Shown piece after piece: positions 26,004 through 34,519 of a stretch of 59,120 bases of DNA. Within the stretch, counting starts at the first letter, position 1, and each line of letters starts with the position of its first letter. The position numbers and the translations under genes are program-made. The DNA comes from Lachnospiraceae bacterium (GTDB lineage Bacteria > Bacillota > Clostridia > Lachnospirales > Lachnospiraceae). Location: contig JAFVHP010000028.1 of NCBI GenBank assembly GCA_017474455.1, forward strand, positions 1 through 59,120, written 5' to 3'. The notes below the pieces were generated by a model. That model ran no database searches. It was not told the origin of the DNA and was given only the letters and a program-made list of their open reading frames with translations.

Positions 26004-26888
26004 ATGTCAATATTCAGAGGCTCGGGCGTCGCGCTCATCACGCCTATGAAGGAAAATGAAGAAATCAATTATGACGTAATGGATGAAATGATCGAGGCAC
26101 AGATAGCCGGTGGTACGGATGCGCTCGTCGTCTGCGGCACTTCGGGTGAAGCGCCGACGCTGGATGACCCCGAGCACCTGGAAGCCATCCGCTTTGCTGT
26201 CGAAAGGACAAAAGGCCGCATTCCGGTCGTTGCGGGCACCGGCTCCAACAATACCGCCCATGCCGTAATGATGTCGGAAGAATCCGAAAAAAGGGGTGCG
26301 GACGGGCTGCTGCTGGTCACGCCTTATTATAACAAAGCCACCCAAGACGGACTCTATGTGCATTACCGCAAGATAGCGGGCGCCACGAAGCTTCCGTGCA
26401 TTATTTACAACGTACCGTCCAGAACAGGTACGAATATCCTGCCGGATACGATGGCCAGGCTGGCCAGGGACACGGAGAATATCGTGGCGATCAAGGAAGC
26501 GTCCGGGAACCTCTCCCAGGTCGCGAAACTGGCATACCTGACGGACGGGAAACTGGATATCTATTCCGGCAATGACGACCAGATCGTACCCGTCTGTTCG
26601 CTCGGCGGCATCGGCGTTATTTCCGTGCTGGCCAATGTGGCGCCGAGGCAGACGCATGATATGGTCGAGTACTGCCTCCAGGGCAGATATGACGAAGCGC
26701 GCGCCCTCCAGCTCAAAGCACTCCCGCTGGTGGAGCAGCTGTTCATCGAAGTGAATCCGATCCCCTGCAAGGCGGCGCTGAATATGCAGGGATTTGCCGT
26801 CGGACTGCCCAGGCTTCCCCTGACGGAGCTTACGGAAGCGCACAAGGCGACGCTCCGCAAGGCGATGGAAGATTTCGGGTGCCTGTAA
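26004..26888 (+). CDS. dapA: 4-hydroxy-tetrahydrodipicolinate synthase
   Basis: 294 residues from ATG 26004 with AAAAGGAGG upstream; the frame extends further upstream without an RBS. Condenses pyruvate with aspartate semialdehyde in the lysine/meso-diaminopimelate pathway. Motifs: GTSGEAPTLDDPEHL, LLVTPYYNKATQDGLYVHY, IIYNVPSRTG with the catalytic Tyr, and VAIKEASGN with Schiff-base Lys164. Single-gene transcript, closed by a terminator at 26920. Confidence 0.95.
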   Translation: MSIFRGSGVALITPMKENEEINYDVMDEMIEAQIAGGTDALVVCGTSGEAPTLDDPEHLEAIRFAVERTKGRIPVVAGTGSNNTAHAVMMSEESEKRGADGLLLVTPYYNKATQDGLYVHYRKIAGATKLPCIIYNVPSRTGTNILPDTMARLARDTENIVAIKEASGNLSQVAKLAYLTDGKLDIYSGNDDQIVPVCSLGGIGVISVLANVAPRQTHDMVEYCLQGRYDEARALQLKALPLVEQLFIEVNPIPCKAALNMQGFAVGLPRLPLTELTEAHKATLRKAMEDFGCL

Positions 26889-26919
26889 TACCCGGCAGAA
26901 CAGTTAATAAAATTAAAAA

Positions 26920-26952
26920 GGTGGCCGCGGGATAAGCGGCCACCTGTCTTTT
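26920..26952 (+). terminator. Terminator of dapA
   Basis: GGTGGCCGC (26920-26928) and GCGGCCACC (26936-26944) with a 7-base loop, followed by TGTCTTTT. It lies between convergent genes and may serve both. Confidence 0.9.
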
Positions 26953-26987
26953 AGAAGCTGCGTGGTGTTGAAGAGCGCTATACCGGA

Positions 26988-27425
26988 TCAGTTGTCGACC
27001 AGCGTTTTCGCCAGTTCCATGGCGGGCTTTTCGATCAGCACGGAGGTGATGAAGCCGACGATATGAAGGATCGGATAGGTCTTGATCCAGATCCCGAAGA
27101 TCCCCGGCACCGGGCCCGCATTGATCAGCGCGATCGTAAAGCTGATGATCGTAACAAAGATCGCGTTGATGACAAAGATACGGATAAGCTTGTGAGCAAA
27201 GCTCCCCGCCTTAAGTCCGATCAGATCCGCGGCTTTCGTACCGATCGTGTTGACGGGAATGATCAGTCCTGCAATGTAATTGATGCTGAACGCTTCGAAC
27301 ATGCCGACCAGATATACCCAGGTGTCCGTAAAACCGCCGTTCAGGATCGTGGCGGTGGAGTTGATCACAAATGCCAGGACAAGATCCTGGATCAGGACCA
27401 TCATTTCAGCTTGTTTCTTTGTCAT
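26988..27425 (-). CDS. Small multi-pass membrane protein
   Basis: 145 residues from ATG 27425, chosen because AAGGATAA lies upstream; longer in-frame starts lack this. About four hydrophobic helices (QDLVLAFVINSTATILNGGF, FEAFSINYIAGLIIPV, FVINAIFVTIISFTIALI, TYPILHIVGFITSVLI). It is weakly reminiscent of DUF2798-type small membrane proteins, but I do not assign a family. Stands alone between dapA and a divergent LtaS-like gene. Confidence 0.65.
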   Translation of the reverse strand: MTKKQAEMMVLIQDLVLAFVINSTATILNGGFTDTWVYLVGMFEAFSINYIAGLIIPVNTIGTKAADLIGLKAGSFAHKLIRIFVINAIFVTIISFTIALINAGPVPGIFGIWIKTYPILHIVGFITSVLIEKPAMELAKTLVDN

Positions 27426-27561
27426 AATTATCCTTCCATTCTTTAGATACAGTGTGTGAACAGTTGTCCCGCCGCCCGCATGCGGCAAGTTTATTGTAAG
27501 CGATGGACCGGAGATTCTCAATGATTTGCAGTTTAGGCAGGGAAAATCTAAAATAAACATC

Positions 27562-29895
27562 ATGGTAAAAACAAAGAAAGCACTGATCTTTGATGAATTT
27601 CTTCTGGCGGCGGCGTTTATCCTTGCCTGTGGTATCCGCTTTCGTTTTGTGCTGGAGATCTGGCAGAAAAAGTCCTATTATTTCGGGATCCTGACAGAGA
27701 TGGCTGTTTATGCCCTGGTCAGCCTGCTGCTTCTGGTGATCGTCAGCCGGCTTAAGCTTAAGGAACTCCATAAACCGTCATTCCTGTCAGGAATACCGGG
27801 AACGGTCATCGAAACGGCGGCGATACAGCTCGCGGTATTCGCCATTTCTTTTGTTATCCTTAAAGTTACCGGCTATTGGACGGTGATATCGAGGATCTTT
27901 ATCCTTATCCTGTTTATCCTGAATGTTCTGCTCCTGACGCTTAGCCATCTGTATCTTACTTCTTTCGCGGAACGCTTTTCGGATATTTTCATGGAGTTCA
28001 CAGTACCTTACCGCGGAACGGCCGTATTTCTTGCAGCGGCCGCCGTATCGGCAGTGATCATCCGGTTCGAGATGGAGATGGCGCTGGTATCCTATACACA
28101 GTACAGCGCAGTCAGAAAAGCGCAGTGGCCGGGGTATGCTATCGCGAATATGCTGACGATATTTGCTTTTATGCTCCTGATGCAGGCACTGTTGTCGAAC
28201 TGGACGGTCAGTCTGTTCCTTACTTCGCTTCTGCTGGAACTGTACGCGCTGACAACATACTATGTGATCCAGTTCCACGGAACAGTCATGACAATAGAGG
28301 ATGTCCGGAACATTGAAACGGTCAATAATGTGATCGGATCCTACCATCTGGAGCCTTCGCCGGCAGTCTGGGGCATCGTACTGCGTTTTACGGCCACGAT
28401 CCTGATCGTAGCCGCGGCCACAGTGCTTGTCTGGAAGAAAAAATGGATCGGGAAGGACCGGAAAGGACGGATAGGAAGGGCCATCGCGGCTGTGGCCGTC
28501 CTTCTGTTCCTGTACAGCAGGACCGGGAATATTGCGAATGCTGCGAAAGATATTTGGGATTGGGGAAACCTTTACTGTAAGGTCGGCCTGACGGCCGGCA
28601 CTATTGAATCGACCATTGCCAATCTGGGAGAGATTGTGGACATGCCGGGAAATTACTCGGATAAGGCGGCAAGGCAGGTCATGGAGGGCAGGATGACCCC
28701 CGCACCGGCTGTTCCTGCCGCCAATGATCCTTCCGCCCAGGATTATCCTGACATTATTATGATCCTGAACGAGTCCTGGTACGATATGGAAACGTTCCGG
28801 GATGACCTTGATCCTGACGGGACGTGGATGGATCATTTCAACAGTCTCGACGCAGTCAAAGGCAGGGCAGTTGTACCCTATGTGGGCGGGGGAACGAACG
28901 CTACGGAGTATGAGCTCCTGACGGCCAATTCCATGCAGCTGATCAATGCCTATGCGCCTTTTAACCGGATCAATATGACGGGCAGCCATACTGCAGTGGA
29001 TTACCTTGAGGACCTGGGTTATTCGACGATGGCAGCGCATTGCCACAACGCGGCGAACTATCACCGCAGCATTTCCTGGGAACAGATGGGATTTGATACA
29101 GTGCACTTCATCGAAGACTTTACGGACCTGCAGTTTTACGGGAAGCGGACCAATGACCACAGGGCTACCGATATCAGCGTGTTCGATAATTTTACCAGGT
29201 TCTACGAAGATATGCCGGAGGAAGGCCCCAGGTTCGGTTACCTTCTTACGATGCAGAACCACGGCGGATGGGATACCAATCCGGAGGAAGAAGACCTGAT
29301 CCGCATTACAGGCGGGGATCTTCCGGAAGCTTCTGCCAGCCAGACGAACGAATTCATTTCCTGTGTTTCCCTGACGGATGATATGATCCCGGTGATGGAG
29401 GAGTATTTCAACTCTCTTTATGAAAGGGAAGGACGCAGGGTCGTCGTATGTATGGTGGGCGACCACGCGCCAAGCTTCATCGGGGAACTGTCGGATAACA
29501 GATATGACCTGCTGGAGGAGAACGTACGGATGAGGTCGACGCCGTTCTTTATCTGGAGAAACTATACGGATGAAGAGAATGGCTCACCCTATGGCGGCGA
29601 ACTGATCGATGCCTGTTCGCTCCTGCCGGGGGTGGTGTCCTTCGCGGGGCTTCCGCTGTCAGGCTATTTTTCCTATATCCTGGACATGCAGCAGCAGGTG
29701 GCGGCTTATACCAACATCGTCTGGACGGACGGCGCGGAGGGGGATCCGGTATCCGGTTTCCTGGATGCGGACGGGACTTTCCGCAGTTTTGATGAAGGAT
29801 CGGAACTTGCCGGCATGGTGAGCTATTACTTTATTCTGGAGTACAACAATAACGGGGAAAGCGCCAAAAGGTATGAAGAGGTGTTTGCGCCATGA
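27562..29895 (+). CDS. LtaS-like phosphoglycerol transferase (sulfatase fold)
   Basis: 777 residues from ATG 27562 (weak RBS; TTG 27526 also in frame). The N-terminal half has about eight membrane helices, more than the five of LtaS. The extracellular domain (about 390-730) has alkaline phosphatase/sulfatase features: DIIMILNESWYDME at the first metal site, GGGTNATEYELLTANS with the likely Thr nucleophile, MQNHGGWD and MVGDHAPSF. Enzymes of this fold transfer glycerol-phosphate from phosphatidylglycerol onto teichoic acids or other glycans, leaving diacylglycerol. Overlaps the lipid-kinase gene by 4 bases, which fits recycling of that by-product. Confidence 0.85.
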   Translation: MVKTKKALIFDEFLLAAAFILACGIRFRFVLEIWQKKSYYFGILTEMAVYALVSLLLLVIVSRLKLKELHKPSFLSGIPGTVIETAAIQLAVFAISFVILKVTGYWTVISRIFILILFILNVLLLTLSHLYLTSFAERFSDIFMEFTVPYRGTAVFLAAAAVSAVIIRFEMEMALVSYTQYSAVRKAQWPGYAIANMLTIFAFMLLMQALLSNWTVSLFLTSLLLELYALTTYYVIQFHGTVMTIEDVRNIETVNNVIGSYHLEPSPAVWGIVLRFTATILIVAAATVLVWKKKWIGKDRKGRIGRAIAAVAVLLFLYSRTGNIANAAKDIWDWGNLYCKVGLTAGTIESTIANLGEIVDMPGNYSDKAARQVMEGRMTPAPAVPAANDPSAQDYPDIIMILNESWYDMETFRDDLDPDGTWMDHFNSLDAVKGRAVVPYVGGGTNATEYELLTANSMQLINAYAPFNRINMTGSHTAVDYLEDLGYSTMAAHCHNAANYHRSISWEQMGFDTVHFIEDFTDLQFYGKRTNDHRATDISVFDNFTRFYEDMPEEGPRFGYLLTMQNHGGWDTNPEEEDLIRITGGDLPEASASQTNEFISCVSLTDDMIPVMEEYFNSLYEREGRRVVVCMVGDHAPSFIGELSDNRYDLLEENVRMRSTPFFIWRNYTDEENGSPYGGELIDACSLLPGVVSFAGLPLSGYFSYILDMQQQVAAYTNIVWTDGAEGDPVSGFLDADGTFRSFDEGSELAGMVSYYFILEYNNNGESAKRYEEVFAP

Positions 29896-30818
29896 GACGT
29901 GTCCTTATGCTTGCAAATGTGGTGTCGGGAACAGCATCTGCCGGGCATCACGCCTTTAAGATCGTGGAACTGCTGTCAAGGCAGGATTGTATCGTGACGC
30001 TATATCCGATCGATCCGCGCCATGACCTGACCGCGGAAAAGGCGATCAGCGAAACAAAAGGGCTGTTCGATACAGTCGTCTGCTACGGCGGCGACGGGAC
30101 CATGAACCATGTCGTTAATACGCTGATCAATGAAAAGCTCCAGGTACCGATCTGCTATATTCCCGGCGGCAGCACCAACGATTTCGCAAAGAGTATCTAT
30201 AACGGGACCGTCCCCTCACTGGAGAAGATCTGCCGGACGCTTACGGACGGAAAGCTCTTTTATTATGACATCGGCAGCCTCAATGATACGTATTTCAATT
30301 ATGTCGCGGCCTTCGGCGCCTTTACCCACGTCAGCTACAGTACTTCCCAGAACGTCAAGAACGCGATCGGTTACGGCGCCTACATTCTGGGCGTGCTGGC
30401 CGCCATCCCTGAAAGCATCGGCTACAGGACCCATGTCAGACTGGAGTATGATGACGGAGTGCTTGAGAACGACTGTTTTATCGGCGCGGTATCGAATACC
30501 ACCGCGGTCGGAGGAATGAAACCGGTAGTCCTGAATAATGCGGAACTCAACGATGGCCTTTTTGAGATCCTGCTGATCAAGACCCCCGCCGATATCGCTG
30601 AACTGAACGATACGCTGACCCAGCTGACCCGCGGAAACACGGACAATAATCTGGTCACAGTGGTCCAGACGAAGAAAGCCAGGTTCACTTTTGATTCCGA
30701 AGTCAGCTGGACCCTGGACGGTGAGGACGGCGGAAGCTGGTCCGAGGTGGAATTCAGTGTCCATCCGGGCGCGATACCGATCCTGCTGCCGGATGGCGGA
30801 AGCGGAAAGAAAGCGTGA
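29892..30818 (+). CDS. Diacylglycerol kinase-family lipid kinase
   Basis: 308 residues, full-length for the YegS/DgkB family. Nucleotide-binding motif VVCYGGDGTMNHVVNTLI and GGSTNDFAKS near the N-terminus; the C-terminal beta domain includes WTLDGEDGG. Phosphorylates diacylglycerol or a related lipid at the cytoplasmic membrane face. Start ATG overlaps the stop of the LtaS-like gene (ATGA), implying coupled expression. The C-terminus points at the convergent glycosyltransferase gene 10 bases away. Confidence 0.9.
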   Translation: MRRVLMLANVVSGTASAGHHAFKIVELLSRQDCIVTLYPIDPRHDLTAEKAISETKGLFDTVVCYGGDGTMNHVVNTLINEKLQVPICYIPGGSTNDFAKSIYNGTVPSLEKICRTLTDGKLFYYDIGSLNDTYFNYVAAFGAFTHVSYSTSQNVKNAIGYGAYILGVLAAIPESIGYRTHVRLEYDDGVLENDCFIGAVSNTTAVGGMKPVVLNNAELNDGLFEILLIKTPADIAELNDTLTQLTRGNTDNNLVTVVQTKKARFTFDSEVSWTLDGEDGGSWSEVEFSVHPGAIPILLPDGGSGKKA

Positions 30819-30828
30819 ACAGAAATCT

Positions 30829-31869
30829 TCAGTGCCTGCTGAGCCCTTTCCTGAGATTCCTGTAGCCCCAGAGGAGTTTGTAATATATGAAGAACCGCAG
30901 AGGGGAAGAGCAGGACATGTCGATCAGCTTTTTTTCTTCGGCGTTGGTCTTCTCACGGTAATAGGCATTCTCCCTGAATCCGGGGAAGGTCTCCTTCATC
31001 TCGGCCGCCAGCTTTTTGACGAACGCAGGCCTTGCCGGCTTTACCCGCGGCATATATGTGAACAGTGTATTTACAAAGAAAAGCTGTGTGAACGTGAACT
31101 CGATCTCGGGCAGGAACTCGTCGTAGAACCCCAGCCGCTTTGCTTCGCTTATGATCATCCGGCCGGCAGCCATGCGGTCTTCGCACCTCTGCTCGGAGAA
31201 AGAGTGCACGGTGGAACCTTCGTGCTGGTAGTAGTAGTACATCGGCCGCGGGATATAGGCGTATCTTTCCGCCGTTAGCAGGTAGGAATTGCTCATGGCG
31301 TTGTCTTCATAGAAGATGTTTTCCGGGAAAAAGAGCTCGTTTTTGAGGACAGTCTCCCGGCGGAAGATCTTCAGCACCAGCCGCCCGCCGTCCAGAATAA
31401 GCAGCTTTTTCTTCTCGTGGTCAAGGACGCCGGTCTGCTCTTTTGTACCGTTTATTTCTATGGCGTCGCTCACTTCGTAGGTATGATGATCCACAAGCGT
31501 CAGGTCGCAGCCAACCATGTCGGCTCCGGTCTCTTCCGCCTTTTCCAGCATGCATTCGTACATGTCGGGGCAGATCCAGTCGTCCGCGTCGATAAAACCG
31601 ATCCAGTCGCCTTTTGCGGTACGGATGCCCAGGTTCTTGGCCCCGCCCTGGTGCCGGTTGACTTCGCTCAGGATCACCCTGACCCTGCCCGGGTATTCTT
31701 TTTCATACCGCTTCAGGATCGACGGGGAATCATCCGTTGAACAGTCATCTACGGCGATGATCTCATAGTCCTCTTTGGCCAGTGTCTGGGCAAGGAGCGA
31801 ATCCAGGCAGAAAGTAAGCCTGTTGTCTGCGGCCATATTGTATACGGGAACGATGATACTCAGCTTCAT
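30829..31869 (-). CDS. Family 2 glycosyltransferase
   Basis: 346 residues from ATG 31869 with AGGAAAAAAC directly upstream. GT-A fold: SIIVPVYNMA, AVDDCSTDDSPSIL, GFIDADDW (DxD-like metal/nucleotide site). The C-terminal region has basic and aromatic stretches typical of capsule or teichoic-acid glycosyltransferases. Donor and acceptor cannot be read from sequence. Downstream of the sialyltransferase-like gene on the same strand, separated by a long palindrome. Confidence 0.9.
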   Translation of the reverse strand: MKLSIIVPVYNMAADNRLTFCLDSLLAQTLAKEDYEIIAVDDCSTDDSPSILKRYEKEYPGRVRVILSEVNRHQGGAKNLGIRTAKGDWIGFIDADDWICPDMYECMLEKAEETGADMVGCDLTLVDHHTYEVSDAIEINGTKEQTGVLDHEKKKLLILDGGRLVLKIFRRETVLKNELFFPENIFYEDNAMSNSYLLTAERYAYIPRPMYYYYQHEGSTVHSFSEQRCEDRMAAGRMIISEAKRLGFYDEFLPEIEFTFTQLFFVNTLFTYMPRVKPARPAFVKKLAAEMKETFPGFRENAYYREKTNAEEKKLIDMSCSSPLRFFIYYKLLWGYRNLRKGLSRH

Positions 31870-31905
31870 GTTTTTTCCTGATTTATTATTCTGTGATCGT
31901 AAGGA

Positions 31906-32057
31906 CTGCGGAAATATGCAGGGCATCCCGGTACCTTAGCGAGCGGTCGGTACTTGGGCGGCGTGTAGCGGAAGCTTCAGCTGACGCTGGCGCCCTAGTA
32001 CCGTTACCAGCGAGGTTAGAGCGGGAGCGTGTCCGGGATGTCTGCATATTTTCGCAG
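31906..32057. repeat. Long imperfect palindrome (about 150 bp)
   Basis: The two halves are inverted copies around about 31981. Outer arms: CTGCGGAAATATGCAGGGCA with TCTGCATATTTTCGCAG (with neighbouring CATCCCGG and CCGGGATG). Inner arms: GGTACTTGGGCG with CGCCCTAGTACC. It fills most of the gap between two minus-strand glycosyltransferase genes. No transposase is present. It could be a MITE-like insertion, a structured RNA or a strong intercistronic hairpin. Confidence 0.75.
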
Positions 32058-32074
32058 CCCGGATACGCGGAATA

Positions 32075-33160
32075 TTATGAATCCAACAGTTCCGTTTTCC
32101 TGTGCAGCTTCGGGTCCTCATACCTGTCCATAAAGTCCAGGCCGAGGTAAACGATGCTGTCCGCGAAACGGATATTGTCCACCTGGGTGATGACGGAGAC
32201 CAGCTTCTCCACGCGGAAGCCTTCTATATCGCCCAGCACTTCCATGGGGAAACGGTCCCGGATGACCAGCACGTCCGGAAACGCGGCAGCGTAGTCCAGG
32301 ATGTCCCTCGGGTGCGGCTTGATGATGATCTTGTATTCGTCTTTGTACATGTCAATGACGTCGCCGAACAGCTTTTCCCTGACGTCGAGTTCGCAGAGCG
32401 GCTCCGTCAGGATCATGACAGCCGGCTTGGCCGCGGTCAGTTCCCTGACGAGGCGGTCCGCCTCAGGCAGGAAGATCCTGACCAGGATGGCATGGTCTTC
32501 CCGGGTCAGCTGCGCGTCCAGGGCGTCCCTCGGGACCTCCACTGTGTTCTTCGGAGGCTTGTGGTTGGCGCTGATGTCGTTGACTTCATAGTCGATGCAG
32601 TACCGGCTGTAGCCGCTTTCGATGAAGATCAGGCCCATCTTTGCCATGAGGCACTTCAGCCCAAACGCGCCGCGGTTGGCGTTCCTTGCCTGGTCGTCGA
32701 GCTTTCCGGAGTTGAGTCCGTCCTCGACGGCATGGTAGGGGATCTTTTTATAGTTCAGATAGTATCCGATGGGATCGGAATCGCAGAACACATAGACATC
32801 CCCGTAGGCGGAAAGGTCCGCCGGAACGTACGGTTCCTGGAGCTTTCCCAGGAGCTTCGTATATCTGATCCGCTGCAGGAGGTTCAGGACGAGGTTCCCG
32901 CGGTCCCTGTGATACCGCATGACTTCTTCGGAAGTATCGTCTTTCTTTTCGTCATACATGAAGACACTGCCGAAGATGCCGGATTCTTCCAGCCGCTCCT
33001 TCAGGGAGCCGAAATCGTTGGACATGGTGCTGAGGATGATATCCGCGGTACCGTTTCCGCTGTGGCGAAAGACCAGCTCTTTTACGCAGGCGATATACGC
33101 GTGATAAAAAGTATGGCAGATATAGACCCTGCTTTTTTCGGGGTTCCGGTTCTTCTTCAA
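32075..33160 (-). CDS. Sialyltransferase-like protein (GT52-like)
   Basis: 361 residues from TTG 33160, with GGTGAGG upstream. N-terminus VYICHTFYHAYIACVKEL resembles the first strand and helix of bacterial GT52 and polysialyltransferase-type enzymes. VFCDSDPIGYYLN is followed by YHAVEDGLNSG, the position of the acidic catalytic (E/D)DG motif, and KIIIKPHPRD is the KPHP nucleotide-sugar motif (CMP-binding in sialyltransferases). The family may transfer sialic acid or another nonulosonate. The gene next door (33350) encodes a PseA-like enzyme, consistent with nonulosonate chemistry. Exact sugar unknown. Confidence 0.68.
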   Translation of the reverse strand: MKKNRNPEKSRVYICHTFYHAYIACVKELVFRHSGNGTADIILSTMSNDFGSLKERLEESGIFGSVFMYDEKKDDTSEEVMRYHRDRGNLVLNLLQRIRYTKLLGKLQEPYVPADLSAYGDVYVFCDSDPIGYYLNYKKIPYHAVEDGLNSGKLDDQARNANRGAFGLKCLMAKMGLIFIESGYSRYCIDYEVNDISANHKPPKNTVEVPRDALDAQLTREDHAILVRIFLPEADRLVRELTAAKPAVMILTEPLCELDVREKLFGDVIDMYKDEYKIIIKPHPRDILDYAAAFPDVLVIRDRFPMEVLGDIEGFRVEKLVSVITQVDNIRFADSIVYLGLDFMDRYEDPKLHRKTELLDS

Positions 33161-33251
33161 GTGCCCTCACCTTTCCGGCGGAATAAGTAGTTCACGCTCT
33201 TTATTAAGTATATCTGATGCGGGGTGAAATAATACTTCTTTTTCCGGGAAA

Positions 33252-33280
33252 TATACAGATGTATTTTTTTTGGATATAAT
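33252..33280 (+). promoter_or_regulatory. Candidate promoter for the amidotransferase gene
   Basis: TATACA (33252-33257), a 17-base spacer that includes a T-tract, and a perfect TATAAT (33275-33280), about 70 bases before the ATG. The intergenic region is markedly AT-rich. Confidence 0.6.
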
Positions 33281-33349
33281 CAGAATGACTTTTTGAAAGA
33301 TAAATATACCGGTTAATACGGGAAAACTGTATGGCAGGAGGATCAGAAT

Positions 33350-34495
33350 ATGAAGATGCGTTACTGCAGGCGCTGTTTGCAGCCGGATACCAGGCCCGGC
33401 ATTGTTTTTGACGATGAGCAGGTGTGCTTTGCCTGCCGCTACGAGGAGTCGAAGGCCAGGATCGACTGGGCGGCAAGGGAAGCCGAACTGAAGGCATTCG
33501 CCGATGAGGCAAAGGCGGAATCGGCAAAGCGCGGGAATATCTACGACTGTATCGTCGGCGTTTCCGGAGGCAAGGATTCCACTTTCCAGGCGGTGTACGC
33601 GAAAGAGAAGCTTGGCCTGAATCCCCTCCTGATCAACTGCATGCCGGATGAGATCACGGAGATCGGGCAGAAGAATATCGACAACCTGAACAGGCTGGGG
33701 TTCGATATCATCTCCATCCGTCCGAACCCTGTCGTAGCCAAAAAGCTGGCCAGGAAGTCCTTCTTTGAACGCGGGAACATCATTGCCGCGTCGGAATACT
33801 GTCTCTGGGCTTCGGCTTATATCATGGCGGTCAAGTTCAATATCCCTCTGATCATCCAGGGCGAGAACGCGGCCCTGACACTGGGGACAGCCAAAAACCA
33901 GGAGGCGACGGGAAACGCTTTCTCCGTAACGCAGCTGGAGACCATCCGCGGCGCCAGCGTGGACAGCTTCATAGATCTCTCCAACAATATCACGGAGAAG
34001 GACCTGTTCTTCTATAAGATCCCTTCTGTGGAGGAAATGCAGGCAAGGGGCATAAAGGCGATCTTCCTGCAGTATTACACGAAGGAATGGTCCCAGGTGG
34101 GGAATGCCGATTTTGCCGTTGCCAGAGGGCTGACCGGCAGGAGCGACGACCTGCATGACCTGGGCAGGTACAGGAGATATACGGCGCTGGACTCCGACCT
34201 GCAGATTCCCAACCAGATGATCAAATACCTGAAGTTCGGCTTCGGCTACGCGACCGACGAGATCTGCTACGATATCCGGGAAGGCCGCTTCACCAGGGAA
34301 GAAGGAAAGTGGTATGTAAAAGAATACGACGGCCTCTGCGGTGAAAAGTATATTGAGAAAGCCTGCAGATATCTGTCCATTACCAAAGAAGAATTCTGGG
34401 AGGTCGTGGACCGGTACGTCAACAGGGACCTGTTTGAGAAAGTCGATGGAAGATGGGTGCCGAAGTTCACGGTCGGTGAAGATTACGAATCATGA
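33350..34495 (+). CDS. N-acetyl sugar amidotransferase (PseA/WbpG-like)
   Basis: 381 residues. Begins with a zinc-like cluster YCRRCLQPDTRPG...VCFACRYEE, then a PP-loop ATPase motif VGVSGGKDSTFQ. QGENAALTLGTAKNQEATGN is typical of the family. Members such as PseA and WbpG use ammonia or glutamine to convert an acetamido sugar to an acetamidino sugar on pseudaminic acid, legionaminic acid or mannuronic-acid-type residues. RBS GGCAGGAGG. With the divergent sialyltransferase-like gene it suggests a modified nonulosonate on the cell surface, though the biosynthetic genes (PseB/C or similar) are not in this window. Confidence 0.85.
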   Translation: MKMRYCRRCLQPDTRPGIVFDDEQVCFACRYEESKARIDWAAREAELKAFADEAKAESAKRGNIYDCIVGVSGGKDSTFQAVYAKEKLGLNPLLINCMPDEITEIGQKNIDNLNRLGFDIISIRPNPVVAKKLARKSFFERGNIIAASEYCLWASAYIMAVKFNIPLIIQGENAALTLGTAKNQEATGNAFSVTQLETIRGASVDSFIDLSNNITEKDLFFYKIPSVEEMQARGIKAIFLQYYTKEWSQVGNADFAVARGLTGRSDDLHDLGRYRRYTALDSDLQIPNQMIKYLKFGFGYATDEICYDIREGRFTREEGKWYVKEYDGLCGEKYIEKACRYLSITKEEFWEVVDRYVNRDLFEKVDGRWVPKFTVGEDYES

Positions 34496-34519
34496 TCCGG
34501 GCCATCCGCCCGCGGGCGG

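Noticed and set aside
27787-29466. Minus-strand frame of 559 codons opposite the LtaS-like gene
   Set aside because: The plus strand encodes a full sulfatase-fold protein with catalytic motifs; the antisense product has no family features.
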